Below are positions 28,095 to 40,656 of a stretch of DNA of 64,000 nt, in pieces; the stretch's first letter is position 1; every line of letters starts with the position of its first letter. The notes beneath the pieces are model-generated. The model was not told where the DNA came from, made no database searches, and saw only the letters and a program-made list of their open reading frames with translations. Both the position numbers and the translations under genes were made by a program. The stretch is from Blepharisma japonicum (lineage: Eukaryota; Ciliophora; Heterotrichea; Heterotrichida; Blepharismidae). The DNA lies in NCBI GenBank assembly GCA_949751835.1, contig CATKHK010000014.1, positions 372,001 to 436,000 of the forward strand, in the 5' to 3' direction.

Positions 28095-30071
28095 ATGTCT
28101 CGTAAGCTGCAAACATTAGGTCTTGCATACTTCGGCTTGATTGCTGCTTGCTTATTCTTTTCAGCTAGTGCAGGCTCAAAAGACAGTGATATAAAAGGCC
28201 CTGCAGTTGGAATTGACTTGGGTACAACCTATTCATGTGTAGGTATCTACAGGAATGGTCGTGTCGAGATCATTCCTAACGACCAAGGTAATAGAATTAC
28301 TCCCTCCTACGTAGCCCTCTCTGAAGAAGGTGACAGACTTGTAGGAGAAGCTGCAAAAAACCAAGCTGCCATCAACCCTAGCGCTACCGCTTACAGTGTC
28401 AAGAGACTTATAGGTAGAAAATATGACGATGATACAGTGCAGAATGACAAAAAGCTTCTATCATATGACATTGTTAACAAGCAAGGAAAGCCTTACATCT
28501 CCTTGAAAACAGGCAAAGAAACCAAAGAATTCGCTCCTGAAGAAATCAGCTCAATGGTCCTCGCCAAGATGAGAGACATTGCTGAAGCCTTCTTAGGACA
28601 AGAAGTAAAGCATGCAGTTGTCACTGTCCCAGCTTACTTCAACGACTCACAAAGACAAGCAACCAAAGATGCTGGTGCTATTTCTGGACTTAATGTACTA
28701 AGAATCATCAATGAACCAACAGCTGCCGCAATTGCTTATGGACTTGACAAAAAAGGCCAAGGTGAAAAGAATATTTTAGTTTTCGATTTAGGTGGTGGTA
28801 CTTTTGATGTCTCTTTACTTACCATTGACAACGGAGTTTTCGAGGTTGTAGCCACTTCTGGAGACACACATTTAGGAGGAGAAGATTTTGACCAAAGAGT
28901 TATGGACTACCTCATCAAGCTTTTCCAAAAGAAACACAGTGTAGATGCCAGCAAGAACAAGCACGCTGTTCAAAAGCTTAAAAGAGAAGTAGAAAACGCT
29001 AAAAGAGCTTTGTCAAGCACACATCAGGTTACCATTGAAATTGAAGCTTTCCATGATGGGATTGATTTCAGTGAAACTTTGACCAGAGCCAAGTTCGAAG
29101 ACTTGAACAATGATTTATTCAAAAAGACTTTGGGACCTGTCAAACAAGTACTTGATGACTCAAGCATGCAAAAGAGTGATATTGATGAAATTGTACTTGT
29201 AGGAGGATCAACTAGAATCCCTAAGGTACAAAGATTAATCAAAGATTTCTTCAATGGAAAAGAACCAAATATGGGAATTAACCCTGATGAAGCTGTAGCT
29301 TATGGAGCCGCTGTACAAGCTGGAATTTTGAGCGGTCAAGGTGGAGAAGAAACAGCTGATATTGTCCTTATTGATGTTGCGCCTCTTAGCTTAGGAATTG
29401 AAACTGTTGGAGGAGTTATGACTGTCCTTATTCCAAGAGGAACTGTCATCCCTACCAAGAAATCACAAGTCTTCACCACTTATCAAGACCAACAAACTAT
29501 GGTCTCCATCCAAGTTTACGAAGGTGAAAGAGCTATGACCAAAGACAACCACAAGCTTGGACAATTCGACTTAAAAGATATCCCACCAGCGGCCAGAGGA
29601 GTCCCACAAATCGAAGTTACCTTCGAAATTGACGCTAACGGTATTTTGAATGTGGCAGCAGTCGACCAAGGAACTGGAAACAAAAACCATATCACAATTA
29701 CCAACGACACTGGAAGACTTTCTAAGGATGAAATTGAAAGAATGGTCAAGGAAGCTGAACAGTTCGCTGACCAAGATAAAGAAGCCAAAGCTAAAGTAGA
29801 TGCTAGAAATGCACTCGAAAGCTATGCTTATTCTATGAGAAACTCAATTGAAGACACAGAAAAAGTTGGAGATAAACTATCAGAATCAGACAAGTCAACA
29901 ATTAAAGATGCAGTTGAAGATGCTTTAAGCTGGCTTTCATCTAACCCAGATGCAAGCAAGGAAGAGTACCAAGACAAACTTAAGGAAGTTGAAAAGATTT
30001 GCAACCCAATCATTTCTAAGATTTACGACTCTGCTGGACATGAAGATATGGGCTCACACGATGATCTTTAA
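28095..30071 (+). CDS. HSPA5: ER Hsp70 chaperone BiP/GRP78
   Basis: The 658-aa protein is a full-length Hsp70. A signal peptide ([20 protein letters not shown], cleaved near residue 27) leads into the ATPase domain: [34 protein letters not shown] and [11 protein letters not shown]. The linker ([17 protein letters not shown]) is followed by the substrate-binding domain and helical lid. The C-terminus is GSHDDL, a variant of the HDEL/KDEL ER-retention signal. BiP folds secretory proteins and is induced by heat and ER stress; the heat-shock elements just upstream fit this. Codons are GC-richer than in neighbours, as expected for a highly expressed gene. No intron. Antisense frames inside it are shadows. 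Confidence 0.97.
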   Translation: MSRKLQTLGLAYFGLIAACLFFSASAGSKDSDIKGPAVGIDLGTTYSCVGIYRNGRVEIIPNDQGNRITPSYVALSEEGDRLVGEAAKNQAAINPSATAYSVKRLIGRKYDDDTVQNDKKLLSYDIVNKQGKPYISLKTGKETKEFAPEEISSMVLAKMRDIAEAFLGQEVKHAVVTVPAYFNDSQRQATKDAGAISGLNVLRIINEPTAAAIAYGLDKKGQGEKNILVFDLGGGTFDVSLLTIDNGVFEVVATSGDTHLGGEDFDQRVMDYLIKLFQKKHSVDASKNKHAVQKLKREVENAKRALSSTHQVTIEIEAFHDGIDFSETLTRAKFEDLNNDLFKKTLGPVKQVLDDSSMQKSDIDEIVLVGGSTRIPKVQRLIKDFFNGKEPNMGINPDEAVAYGAAVQAGILSGQGGEETADIVLIDVAPLSLGIETVGGVMTVLIPRGTVIPTKKSQVFTTYQDQQTMVSIQVYEGERAMTKDNHKLGQFDLKDIPPAARGVPQIEVTFEIDANGILNVAAVDQGTGNKNHITITNDTGRLSKDEIERMVKEAEQFADQDKEAKAKVDARNALESYAYSMRNSIEDTEKVGDKLSESDKSTIKDAVEDALSWLSSNPDASKEEYQDKLKEVEKICNPIISKIYDSAGHEDMGSHDDL

Positions 30072-30370
30072 ATATAGAATAACAATTTTAGTAAACTATA
30101 GTTAAATAATAATTATTTAAGCTTGAAAGGTTTGATAAATATAATTATATGCATAAATGCAAGAACTTAAAAATATTAAAAAAAATTTAGAAGCATAGTT
30201 CAAATGTTGCAAACTTATCATAATAATTGTAAAAAATATTAATAAAGAATTTGTTAATGAAAAAACCTGATATGCTTTAATTGATTCTATTCTAAAAATA
30301 TGTTTAGAATAATTAATATAGCAGAATAGTTTGGTCATAATTCTTATTAATGATAAATAGTCAGATTGAT
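30072..30370. other. Convergent intergenic spacer
   Basis: AT-rich 3' flank between BiP and the minus-strand proline-rich gene. Nothing recognised. Confidence 0.5.
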
Positions 30371-30784
30371 CTAAAATCGCCGTGCACCCCATAAAAACCT
30401 TCTGAAAGCCGATCCTCCATTTCTATGTGGAGGTATGTCTCGATTTTGCACACAGCATCTATTACAAATTTCTCTATTTCTATTAAATCCTGTTCCTCGG
30501 CAAACAGGACAGTGTGGGTTGGTATTTATGACAGTAGGAGAGCTATGAGTATTGTACAAAGCATTCATCATAGCCTGCTGATTATTGTATTGAGGATAGG
30601 CAGGCACCGGATATGGATTATAACTTGGATATACAATTTGCTGAGGAGGCTGTGGAGGCTGAGGAGGCGGGTAATAAGGTTGATTTGCGCCTGATGGGTA
30701 AGCTTGATACTCTTGAAAATCAGGTGCACTTGGAACAGGAGCAGATGGGGGCATATAAGGGTAATAATTCGATCCGTCGTTCAT
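30371..30784 (-). CDS. Proline/tyrosine-rich protein with a CxxCxGxG zinc motif
   Basis: The 137-aa protein starts MNDGSNYYPYMPPSAPVPSA and its first ~75 residues are Pro/Tyr/Gln-rich and disordered. Then comes HCPVCRGTGFNRNREICNRC, a pair of CxxC motifs of which the first (CPVCRGTG) resembles the DnaJ-type zinc knuckle. It ends with a basic Arg-rich segment (FRRFLWGARRF). The overall layout (PxY-rich start plus a small zinc knuckle) recalls small adaptor proteins, but I assign no function. A 5-codon upstream ATG extension (MLRYK) exists to 30799. Confidence 0.7.
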   Translation of the reverse strand: MNDGSNYYPYMPPSAPVPSAPDFQEYQAYPSGANQPYYPPPQPPQPPQQIVYPSYNPYPVPAYPQYNNQQAMMNALYNTHSSPTVINTNPHCPVCRGTGFNRNREICNRCCVQNRDIPPHRNGGSAFRRFLWGARRF

Positions 30785-30958
30785 TTTATATCTCAACAAA
30801 ATGTCAAATGATTTTTTGTATTAAAACGTAACCACTTTTCAAAACCTTATTTTTTCAAAAAAATAAAAGGCACAGAAATTGCTGATCTGACTGTATTAGG
30901 ATATCAAAATCTATTGCTTAAAGATGTCATATAACCTTCGAATATATCCTAATAAAAA

Positions 30959-31705
30959 ATGGACCGGAAGGAAAAAATACAAGCTTCTCCTAGTGAGAAT
31001 GCATTGCATTCGCTATTTAGTAATATGGGATCACCAGATATGCCGAATACTAAAAACAATTCGAGATTCTTTGAGTCTCCAAGCATCCCTGGCGACAAAA
31101 CACTTCAATCTCCATCAATGAGGACTAACTTACAAGATACCCGAGATACAAATTCCAGCACACTTCGCTCAACTTTTATTAGAAAAACAATTTCGCCCAG
31201 GAGAACTTTACCGAAAAACCCATTTATGCTTGGGTCAGCAGTTAATGAAATAAACCAAACTAATAAGACCACTCTTACACAAAGGCTACAAGAAAAACTT
31301 AAACAGCTTGAAGATGAATTCCAAGGGGGAAGAAAGTCTGAAATGTCGATCCCATCAAAGATAGGAGGGAGCTTTATAGAAAAAACGGAAGAAGTCCCGA
31401 AAACACAATCTCTTGGAGCACCTGTGCCTATTCCTTGAAATAGTAGCTTTGGAGAATCGAAGTTTGCTACGGCAATTGAAGATGAGGATGAGCATTCTGA
31501 TGTTCCAACACTCAAATGATGTGCATTTTGCAAAGGAGAAGTTATGACTGATATTTGCTACACTAATTCTGCAAAGACTTTTTGGTCAGCAGTTGGGATT
31601 TTCTTAGTTGGTGGAGTATTTGGTTGCTTTATGTTACCATATATGACAAATCAATGCAAAAATATGAGAATGGTTTGCCATAATTGCAAGCGAAACTTGA
31701 GTTAA
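30959..31705 (+). CDS. LITAF-domain membrane-associated protein
   Basis: The 248-aa protein has a long Ser/Pro-rich disordered N-terminus (residues 1-180). It ends with a LITAF-type domain: WCAFCKGEVMTDICY, a hydrophobic membrane-dipping stretch (FWSAVGIFLVGGVFGCFMLP) and a closing Cys pair (MVCHNCKRNLS). In LITAF/CDIP proteins the two Cys pairs bind one zinc and the hydrophobic part inserts into endosome membranes as a monotopic anchor. TGA at 31437 and 31518 is Trp; the second sits immediately before the first Cys pair. Human LITAF is ~160 aa, so the extra N-terminal region is a lineage feature. No intron. Confidence 0.82.
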
Positions 31706-31867
31706 TTAATCTTCCATGCTATAAAATCTTATTTTGCATTACTTTAGCCATTGATGCTTCATAAATTTGTAAAAAAAATTCTATTTTTAAATAAAGCTAA
31801 ATAATAATTTTGAATAAATTAAATATTTTATATTTAAAAAATGCTCTCCATATAACCTTGCAATAAA

Positions 31868-32686
31868 ATGAAAATATTTTGTTTTATTGCTCTTGCTTTA
31901 GTATCAAGTTTGCATATCTCATACAATGATGGAGGAGACGACTGAACAGATACATGCCAAAACGGTACCTTACAATCTCCAATTGCAATACGAGATTCCG
32001 ATTCCCAAATAATCCCTGTAAATACCACAAGTTCAATAGTTCTCTACCCAGATTTCAAATCAAACTTTACAATGGGACATCTGACTTCTTACTCATTTGC
32101 AGTCTACTCTGATTGGGGTAACCTTGCAGTTGAAATTCCATCTCAATCTTCTATCAACCTTCATTCCTCAGCTTTTCATTTTCATTCTCCATCCGAATAC
32201 ACCCTTAATGGAAAATATTTTGACTTGGAAATGCATATTGTGATGAAAAACCCGAACGTGCAAGGCTCACTTTATGTGCTAGGCGTATTTTTCGATGTGA
32301 ATGGAAAAACTAATAACTTTATATCGCAAGTCATAGAGTCTGAAAGCAATTATACTGATGTGAACTTAATGGATTTATTTAATGGAAAGAATAAAATTGA
32401 GAGATTTTACGAGTTTGAAGGGTCACTCACAATTCCACCATGCACTGAAGGAGTTAAATGGTTTTTATGGAGTGAAGTTCAAGACTTGGATGAAAGCCAA
32501 CGGAAGTTTTTCCATAAATTTTGGGCTGGAAATTCGTCATTTGCAGGGAATAACGGAAATAACAGAAACTTGCAGGAGAGCAATGATAGGCTGGTTATTA
32601 AATATGGGGAAAGTGATGATATGAGCATTAAACTGGAGTTTTCAGTGTTTCTCTTAATCATAGCAATCTCACTTTATTTATCTTAA
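31868..32686 (+). CDS. Alpha-carbonic anhydrase, membrane-anchored, active site intact
   Basis: The 272-aa protein has a signal peptide (MKIFCFIALALVSSLHISYN) and a hydrophobic C-terminal end (LEFSVFLLIIAISLYLS) of the GPI-anchor or tail-anchor kind, so it should face the outside or a vesicle lumen. The alpha-CA core is complete: W...C-x5-LQSPIAIRD, FHFHSPSEYTLNGKYFDLEM and EMHIVM, giving the three zinc-binding His. GSLTIPPCTEGVKWFLWSE follows, with the Thr gatekeeper region. TGA at 31943-31945 supplies the Trp of the family's N-terminal W...C..G..QSPI block. No intron. It contrasts with the zinc-less paralog at 20757-21581. Confidence 0.92.
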
Positions 32687-32830
32687 TTTAAGATAATCTC
32701 AATTGAAATATAAAGACTTTGGGTTAAATAGATTTATGCAAAGTTATTTAATAATAAGTTAAAATAGAGCATTAAAAATAGATTTTTTAATATCTTATAT
32801 ATCTTGAACAGTTATTATTAGATTAATGCC

Positions 32831-35800
32831 TTATATCGTCATAAGATATCTAACGAGTTCTCTCAATTCAGAAATAATTGAAGGATTGATGCTTTCTTTT
32901 GGTACTTCTTCTTCCTCTTCTATAAGCTCTCCTTGATCATTCTTGTTATTTCCAGCATACAATTTTGCCATATCCTTTTTGCACGACAAATAAATAGACA
33001 GCCCAAACGGCCCAGTTTTTCCAGGTTCTAATGTTGCAGGAACAATTGCATATTTCCCTGGATTTAGCTCAATTCTCAGTTCAATTTCTCTATGCAGTTT
33101 AAGTACTGACAGTTTTATGATTTTGCTTTGTTCAAAGAAGGTCACTCTGTCTTCATCAGGACCTACTTTCATAATAGAAAAGCATGCAGTATTAATGACT
33201 CCTTCAAAAGGAAACACTGAACCTTTTGCATGTCTCCCATCCTCCTGAGCCAGATATATGAAAACTTCTGATTTCTCCTTTAACTCCATAAAAAACTGTG
33301 GATTTTTGGCCCATCTTTCTGCATGAGCTTTATTAGGAGTAGTTGGGACACCGCCTGAATTTTCTTTTGTCCAGGCACCTCGAAATCGGACTCCCCACCA
33401 TTCATCAGGAAAGTCTACACAGGCATAAAGGTTATCATAAATTGTCCTCCAGCTTTTGAAGTTCATTAAGAAAGTCCCATCGTCAGAATTTTCAGGATCA
33501 TAAGGCTCACCTTCTATTTTTTCAAGCTCTTTTTGGATAATTTCAAGATTTTGTATGAGTTCTGGGCTTTTATCATGCCACTTACCTTGCCATTCCCTCT
33601 GGCCCCATGGGTTTCTGACTCTGAGAAGTCTGTGGCGTTTTTTAGTATTGGTTGCTCGTGGATTATGAACGTAAATGACGTCAATTATCCCATATGCATG
33701 TCTAGCAAGGAGGCCAGTTTGTTCACCATCTATAATAACATCGCTTTCAACACCTTGTCCATCAATAGAACACCCCATAAGAGTTCCTTCATCTCTATAC
33801 CTCTTGAGTCTTTGCCACAGTTGGTCAGCTTTTTGCTTTTCTTGGTCTACAGGGCCACTTAAAAATCCATTTTTTCCTTTAATTTTAAGATTTTCAGAAG
33901 CTAGTCCTGTCAAATCACAAAGACCATCATCAATAAGACCTCCATTTAACGACTCATAGCATCCAAATATTTTCGCATAAGCCTTTTCTATAAGACACAC
34001 CCAAAGCTCTCCAGGATCTCTGGAGTGCCCAAACACATACTGCGGCCTGTCACCTCCAGTGTACATTGGGACTCTTTCATCGATAATTACCCACCTCCAA
34101 GCATCATTTATGAAAAATCTCAACACATATAGCCCTTTTTTAGCAAAACAATGGAAAATAGGTGGGTAAACTCCTTTTGAAACTCCGAGTGCATTGTCTG
34201 CTGATATTTGATTAGGGTGTGATAGAGTTTCTATACTTCCTCTGATCAAGTCATCTCTCGTTGCAAGCACACAAAGAGCTCCAATGAACCAACAGTCTCC
34301 AAGGGAGCCTTGAATTACATCATTAGTGCTGATCCCTTCTTTGATAAAGCTACAATCATAATGATCAGATGGTGATACCCACTCTAATTCTTCAGCAGGC
34401 GGATAATTGCTCCCAGGAGGTACACCATTCCAATACAAACAAAATGCACCCCCTTTTTCTTGTTCTGGGCCAAAATCTGGATCTTTGAATTTCCCTTTCT
34501 TAAGTTTTTCTAATAATTCTACACATCGTTTTAAGGTTGCAATTTCACTGTTTAAAATGGTTGTACATCGAGGATTTGCTTTTGTGAAATAATCATTATC
34601 AGGAAATATTTGGTAGCTATGGATTTCTGAAACTGGGGTACTTGTGTCTTCTTCTTGCATCAATTTAATTGGCAGCTTTACTTCTTTGCTTTCTTCTGGT
34701 ATTACTTTAGGACTGGAAAATTCATAATCATAAAGCAAATCTATGAAATCTTTGTAATTGATTTCTCCATTCTTCTTGGTGTCAGCTAACTTAACTATTT
34801 GCTCTTTTTGCTTTGGAGTTAGCCCAATCCTCATTCTTTCAAGGCCAAGACTAAACTCAGTTTCACTCAGAATATTCGATTTTTCTTCATCAAGGCGCTG
34901 AAAAGTGCTTTCTATAGACTTTATCCCGCTTTGGTTGTCTCGCATATAAATCTTAAGCTTATAAATTGCCTGGTCTAAAGAGCCTTCTATGAATTCATTA
35001 GGATTTTTCTCAATTCCTTTAATTTCCGTTCTTTTCTTCTTTGTTATGACCGTTGACTCTGGGCTTTTTTTCTCTGAAGATTTCAGAAATGCGCTTAAGA
35101 AGCCACAAAATTCATTATAATCGATTTCACCATTTTTATTAGTATCAGCTTCTACCATGAGCAGATCTTTTTGTTGATCTGTTATGTCAATATTTAGCCT
35201 GCTTAAACATCGTTTAAATTCATTTTTTCTAACTGTTCCTTTTATATTATAATCCATTATGCCAAATACGTCATTAGCAGTAAGAACTCTTTGATACTCA
35301 TTTTCACCATTTAGATATTTCCCCACCTTTATTAAGGCATCTTGAAGTAGGTTTTGAGAATTCTGTGAGAATTTCGGAGCTGGCTCTGGAACTTTGGCAG
35401 CAGGCTCTGAGTTTCTGGCAGTTGGGGCTAATGCGCTTGGTGAAGGAACTGGGTTATTTATTTTGAATAAAGCTCTGTATGTTTCTAAAACAGCTAAAAA
35501 GTGATAAAACCAGATTTTCCCTGCTTGCTTTATATCACATTTCCCAAAAATATCAAGAGCTTGCTGCTCTGTTAAATCCTGAACACTTGAGGCAAACTCT
35601 TTTTTAGTCATAACTGAGCTTATATTAACTCCTAAGGTCCAGAACCTTTCACAAGTGCCAACATTAGTATCATCTAATTTTTTCGCCAAGCCTACCAAAG
35701 GCAATTTTACATTCCTTGGCAAATCAGATGCATAAGAATAAGGAAGGCTTGGCATTTCATTCACAACTTTCCCATTTTCTATGCAGCTCCTATACAAATC

Positions 35801-38800
35801 CACTTGTGTTAAAAGCTGAAATCCAAAAATTTGTCTATATTTTTTAATATCAATATCATAAAAGAGATTTTGAGCTTTCCCGACATCTAAGTTCAGCTTT
35901 GTCATGACAATGTTCACAAATCTTTTTTCATCAATAGCTTCATGCAGCTGGACATTGCTGAAAAAATCGATAGTTTTAGCGTTTTCAGGGATTCTTAATA
36001 CCACATTAGTTATTTGGTCACCCCAGCTTGGAGTTTTTTTTGAATCTGCCTCTAGAATGTATTGGCAATAGCTTTCAATGCAGGCTAAACAGTAATAAAA
36101 TCTTACCTTCTTTGATTTTTGTACATCTAAAGCTGCAAAAAGTCTGTTAACTTCTAATATAGGTGCATCTTGTCCGAATATTTGAGTAAAATATGGCGAG
36201 GTAAGATTATCATCAATTCCTATTCCGAGTTCTGAATAAAACTCGCTTGCTGTTTTATTAGTTTCGTCAACTTGATTTGCTTCTGAAATTAATATCTTTT
36301 TTATACTAGCATCAACATTTTGATTCTGACTGAACGGGAAATTTTTAATATCACCATTATTAAACTGAAGCACTTCAAGAAGTGTCATAATTTGATGGGC
36401 AAAAATAAAGCCTCGCTTATTGGCATCCAAAAAGGAAAAAATGAAATCTTGATCCATTCTACTAATATTGGTGATTCTTGAGAAATCTTCATAGCCAAGA
36501 TAAGCTTCTAAAGTAAGACCTTTGCTTTCTATCCAAGAAGAAATTGTAATTGATTTGGGAATTGAATTTAAAAATGCCAAAAATGAAGGGTTTATCTGGC
36601 TGATAGGCTCTTGCTTGGCATTAACTGGATTCGGCTCAATTGCAGAGAGGGTCACGTCTCTTTGTTGGTCTCTTTTAACTCCAGATTTGATAGGAATTTT
36701 TTCTTCTTGATTTTCTCTTGGGATTTCACCACGTCTTTTCATTAGTGGGGGATCTTCTTCATAGTTTTCATCATAATTTTCATACTCTTCAGCTGTATAA
36801 TCATCTTTAGGTACTGGTTTTCTAGCTTGAGGAATAGGCTCATTAAAAGCTTCCTTAGCCTTTGGCTTTTGCTCTACAGCAGGAGGAGGTTGGACTTTTT
36901 GGTTTGCAGGAATCGGTTGCACCTGGCTTTTAGCTGCAGGCTGTACAGGCTTTGGAACTGGCATTTTAACTTCTTCCTGTTTTTCCCTTGATTCTGCATA
37001 AGCTTTTAGTGCAGACTCAGGATGGTTTGAGCTCTTTACATCTTGAAGCATTTTTATGAATTCCTGTTCCTCGATAAATCCATTTTTATTGATATCTAGC
37101 GCTTGCTCAATTAAACTTAGTTCAGCATGAGAGAGTATTGTACTTGGAAAACATCTTTTCATAGCAGCACGGATTTCTTGGCTGTTTGCTTTCCCATCTT
37201 GGTCTAAATCTGAAGCGATAAAAATAGTTTCTGGGGTAGCCCTCATCTTAGCTATAGCCTCATTTAATTTTTTTAGTCAGTATACTTGCTCTACAGTCAA
37301 TCCAAATTGGTCCAATCCTTCTTTATTTTCTTTTGGCTCAACATTTTTAAAAGCCGCAATAACATCATTTCTACTTATAGTTGCGCTGGGGAATATTTCA
37401 ATAACTCGCTTTAATAAGCTTTCACTAATATTAGGGAGAAGCTTTACAAGCGCTGTTAAAAAATCCCCAACTTGAATTGTCCCTCGATTTCCTCTGTCAG
37501 CGAATTTAAAAACATTAACTGGCTCAAGCCCCACTTCTTTTAAAATTGCTAATAATTCTTGTGCAGCATCTGTAGCGACTAGTTTGGCTGCTTGAGAAGA
37601 TTTTGGGGCGGATAGGTTTTCAGCTGAATCAGTTCTGTAGGACTGGATGACAGAAATTAAGTCTCTTGTCAGGATTTCTCCAGCTTCTTCGAAATTAAGG
37701 TAATTAAAGACTTCTTGGCATTGGGATGGTGTTAGGTTAAAAACTCTTCCAATATCTTGAGCAAACTCTTGCTGGTCTAATCGGTCTCTAACTCTTGCAC
37801 GCGAAAAGAAATCAACTGTAGAAATTTTTTGAGCCTGAATTTGGTTTGCCATTTTTTCAAATATTTGTTTGATTGTGAGGATTCCTGTAGAGGAATAAGA
37901 AGATAAAAAATTGCTGACTTCTCTTGAATCAAGCATTCCATTTTGATCTAAATCAATTGAGCTCAATAATGTCAAGACTTCATCCTTTGTCATATGTGGG
38001 TAAAGCTTCGAAATCCCTCTCGAAAATGCAGCAATAGTCATCCTGCCTGACTTATCAGTTTGAATTATTTGGAAAAGCTCAGAAATACCTGTTCCTTTAC
38101 TTTCCATTTTTGTAACAAGCTGCCTTATAGCTTCATTATTATCTTTTGGTGCTTGCACATTTGTCACATTTTTTCTTGTATCTGAAGGCTTCATTGGTGC
38201 TGCTGAATTTCCAATCATGCTTTCAATTTTAAATGCCTGAATTCCTTTATTCAAATACTTTAAAAATTCTTCTTTATTCAGCTCTCCACTTCTATCAGTA
38301 TCAAGCAAGGTCATTAATGCAAAAACTTCTTTCTGCTGAAAGCCGACATTCATCCCTAATAAAAATTTTTCAAGTTCTTTTGTGCTTATTAGCCCAGTCC
38401 CATCAATATCACACAGGTTAAAAACTTCTTCAGGAGAAATACCTCTTTGGTCGATAATTCTGGCAAATTTTATTAAAATTTCTTGTTCATAAGTTTTCGC
38501 TGATGATCGATGATCTTCAGCAGAGACATGATAAGCAGCCAATGCATTATAAAATTCTTTACTTTCTATTTGTCCGGAGCAGTCTTCATCTAAAATTAGC
38601 ATAAGTCTCGAAACTTGAGCTTTACTAAGCCCAAGCTTTAGAGTTGTAATAAATTTGACAAATTCATCACAAGAAACAGTTCCATCATCATTACTGTCTG
38701 CAGCCCTGAAACACTGTTCTAAAGTTAAATTTCTCTTTTTGGCTGCCTCAGCCACTTGTCTCATAATAGCATCATCAGATGCTTGCATTCTTGGGGCTAA

Positions 38801-39511
38801 TCTAATCTTATTGACGTATTCTTGTATGAGCTCATAATATTTTTGCCTTTGTTTGTAGCCTCTCCAGACTTTTTGAATTTTTAAACAGCATTCGTTTCAT
38901 GATTTTAAATTTCTATAGATTTCATTCTGAGTAGACTGTGGACGTCTTGCTGGAACTTTAGCGTTTTGTTGTGCATCAACTTCTCTTAGTCTTGCCTCAA
39001 GTTGCTTTATTTTTCCCATAGCCTCTCTTAAAGCTGTTCTATCTCTTTCCAAAGTATCATCCAATGATGGTTTTTGGTTTTTTTGATTAAGATCTCCAAT
39101 CTGGGCATTCGCATTGTCAAGCTGATCTTTTAGAGCTTTCATTTGCTGAGCTGCTTTTTGGCGCTCTGTAATAATCTGCTGTTTTAGGTCTTCTACCTCC
39201 TTCTTGAGCTCACTTATATCTTCTTGACGTTTATCGGAATCTTTTGCACTTCCTTGTGATGATTCTAAATCTTCAACTCGGTTTACAGTTGCTTTTAAGA
39301 TAGCTAAATTCATCTGAAATAACTGTCTCATCATTATTTCTCGTTCAGATGGGTCCGCACTTTCAATATTGGCTCCTCCTGTGTATTTTTGAAATATTGC
39401 TTTGACTCCCAAATTTTCTGAGCATATTTCTTTGGCTACATCAATACAAGCGTCTTGGTCATTAAAATCAAAAGTGAATTCAAGATCTTGCATATTTATT
39501 TGTTTAAACAC
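32831..39511 (-). CDS. Giant EF-hand/IQ calpain-type cysteine protease
   Basis: One uninterrupted frame of 2,226 aa, with TGA as Trp at 38897 and 37277; reading these as stops would falsely give three genes. N-terminal coiled coil (~50-190), IQ motif (CCLKIQKVWRGYKQRQKYYE, ~205-225), then about ten canonical EF-hands (for example DSNDDGTVSCDEF, DEDCSGQIESKEF, DLDQNGMLDSREV, DINKNGFIEEQEF, DTNKNGEIDYNEF) and several degenerate ones, broken by a Pro/Lys-rich linker. The calpain domain lies near residues 1690-2050 with Cys in LGDCWFIGA (~1737), His in RHAYGIIDV (~1937) and Asn in RVRNPWGQ (~1966), so the triad is intact. A C2-like domain III ends the protein. It should be a Ca2+-regulated cytosolic protease. 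Alternative start at 39493. Confidence 0.93.
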
Positions 39512-39734
39512 AAATTATAGATGAAACTTCCGTGTTTAATATTGAATTTAATATCATTGGTGATTTATATTTTGGACTATATGCTAAAATTAACAAGAAT
39601 AGCTAATTCTAATCAATTGAAAAATAATTCGATAAAAAGATCATTTTGAGAGATTCAAATTCTTATAAGAAAAAAACAAATATACTCTTAGTCTAATATA
39701 TTATTGATAAAAAATGCAGTTTAAAACTTCAGAA

Positions 39735-40334
39735 TTACTTCTTTTTGATGTTAATCCTTGGAAAAACATAATCTTTAAAGACTTCAGTCACTACCCTATT
39801 TTGTCTTCTGATAGACATTTTAGGCACATTTTCAATCACTTTAACTGGATTTGTCATTGATCTATTGAGCTTAAATTTTGGACTATTATCGGGGGTATCT
39901 TTTCTAATATCTATATGTTTCTTTTTGCTTTTTATTTTTGATTTATCTTTATGTTTCTTTTTATTTTCACTTTTTTTAATTGCACTCTCTTTTCTAATAG
40001 TTGATTGTGGGCTATTCTGGTTGGCAATCTGAGTAGGCTGTTCAACAATCTCTGGTGAAATAGCCTTTACATCCTGTTTTTGGCCATTGGATTTATTGAA
40101 TTCAGCATCCCCAATTTTATGATTTACTAGTTCTGAAATTGATGTACTTTTATTATGTGATAAGTTTTGACTTTCGTCTGCTTCTGAATTAAGGCAGCTC
40201 ATACAAAATGTCAGTAATTTTTTCATAAAATTCTGAGTGCTGTTATTTATATTAACGTCTAAGAACTCCACATTTTCTTTACTAAAAATTAGAAGAAATG
40301 ATTTATTTATTAACCATGCATGAGCACTTACCAT
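39735..40334 (-). CDS. Lys-rich orphan protein
   Basis: Up to 199 aa. The middle is a strongly basic run (KKSENKKKHKDKSKIKSKKK), a likely nuclear or nucleic-acid-binding signal, followed by SPKFKLNRSMTNPVKVIENV and a conserved-looking end (RRQNRVVTEVFKDYVFPRIN). The first ~36 residues from ATG 40334 (SAHAWLINKSFLLIFSKEN) are hydrophobic, while a second ATG at 40226 gives MKKLLTFCMSCLNSEADESQ, which may be the true start. No family recognised. No intron. Confidence 0.55.
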   Translation of the reverse strand: MVSAHAWLINKSFLLIFSKENVEFLDVNINNSTQNFMKKLLTFCMSCLNSEADESQNLSHNKSTSISELVNHKIGDAEFNKSNGQKQDVKAISPEIVEQPTQIANQNSPQSTIRKESAIKKSENKKKHKDKSKIKSKKKHIDIRKDTPDNSPKFKLNRSMTNPVKVIENVPKMSIRRQNRVVTEVFKDYVFPRINIKKK

Positions 40335-40656
40335 AAAAAGAAAAGATAAAATTGCAAATTATATATAAATGCACTAAGATTTCAGATTTTGGTGTCATAT
40401 ATAAAGTGCATGGAATAGGAAAATATAAAAATCATTAAAGATTTATGCTAAGGTTACTACTTATTTCCAAAAAAAATTAGATAAATCGATCCCTATTATA
40501 TAATTCAAAACAAAACAATATATGTTTTTAATGTGCTCAAATAAAAATAGTTCACTTTCATAAATTTCCTAAGCTCAACAGTATAATATTTTTACATCCT
40601 CAAAGTTGAATATCAAGAATATATTTTTAAGTAAATTAATGTTAGCATATTAAAAA
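40335..40656. other. AT-rich spacer
   Basis: About 320 bases, very AT-rich, between two minus-strand orphan genes. I see no gene or structure. Confidence 0.5.

Noticed and set aside
29024-30013. Several antisense frames in the BiP gene
   Set aside because: Long antisense frames are common in Hsp70 genes because of codon bias; no independent support.
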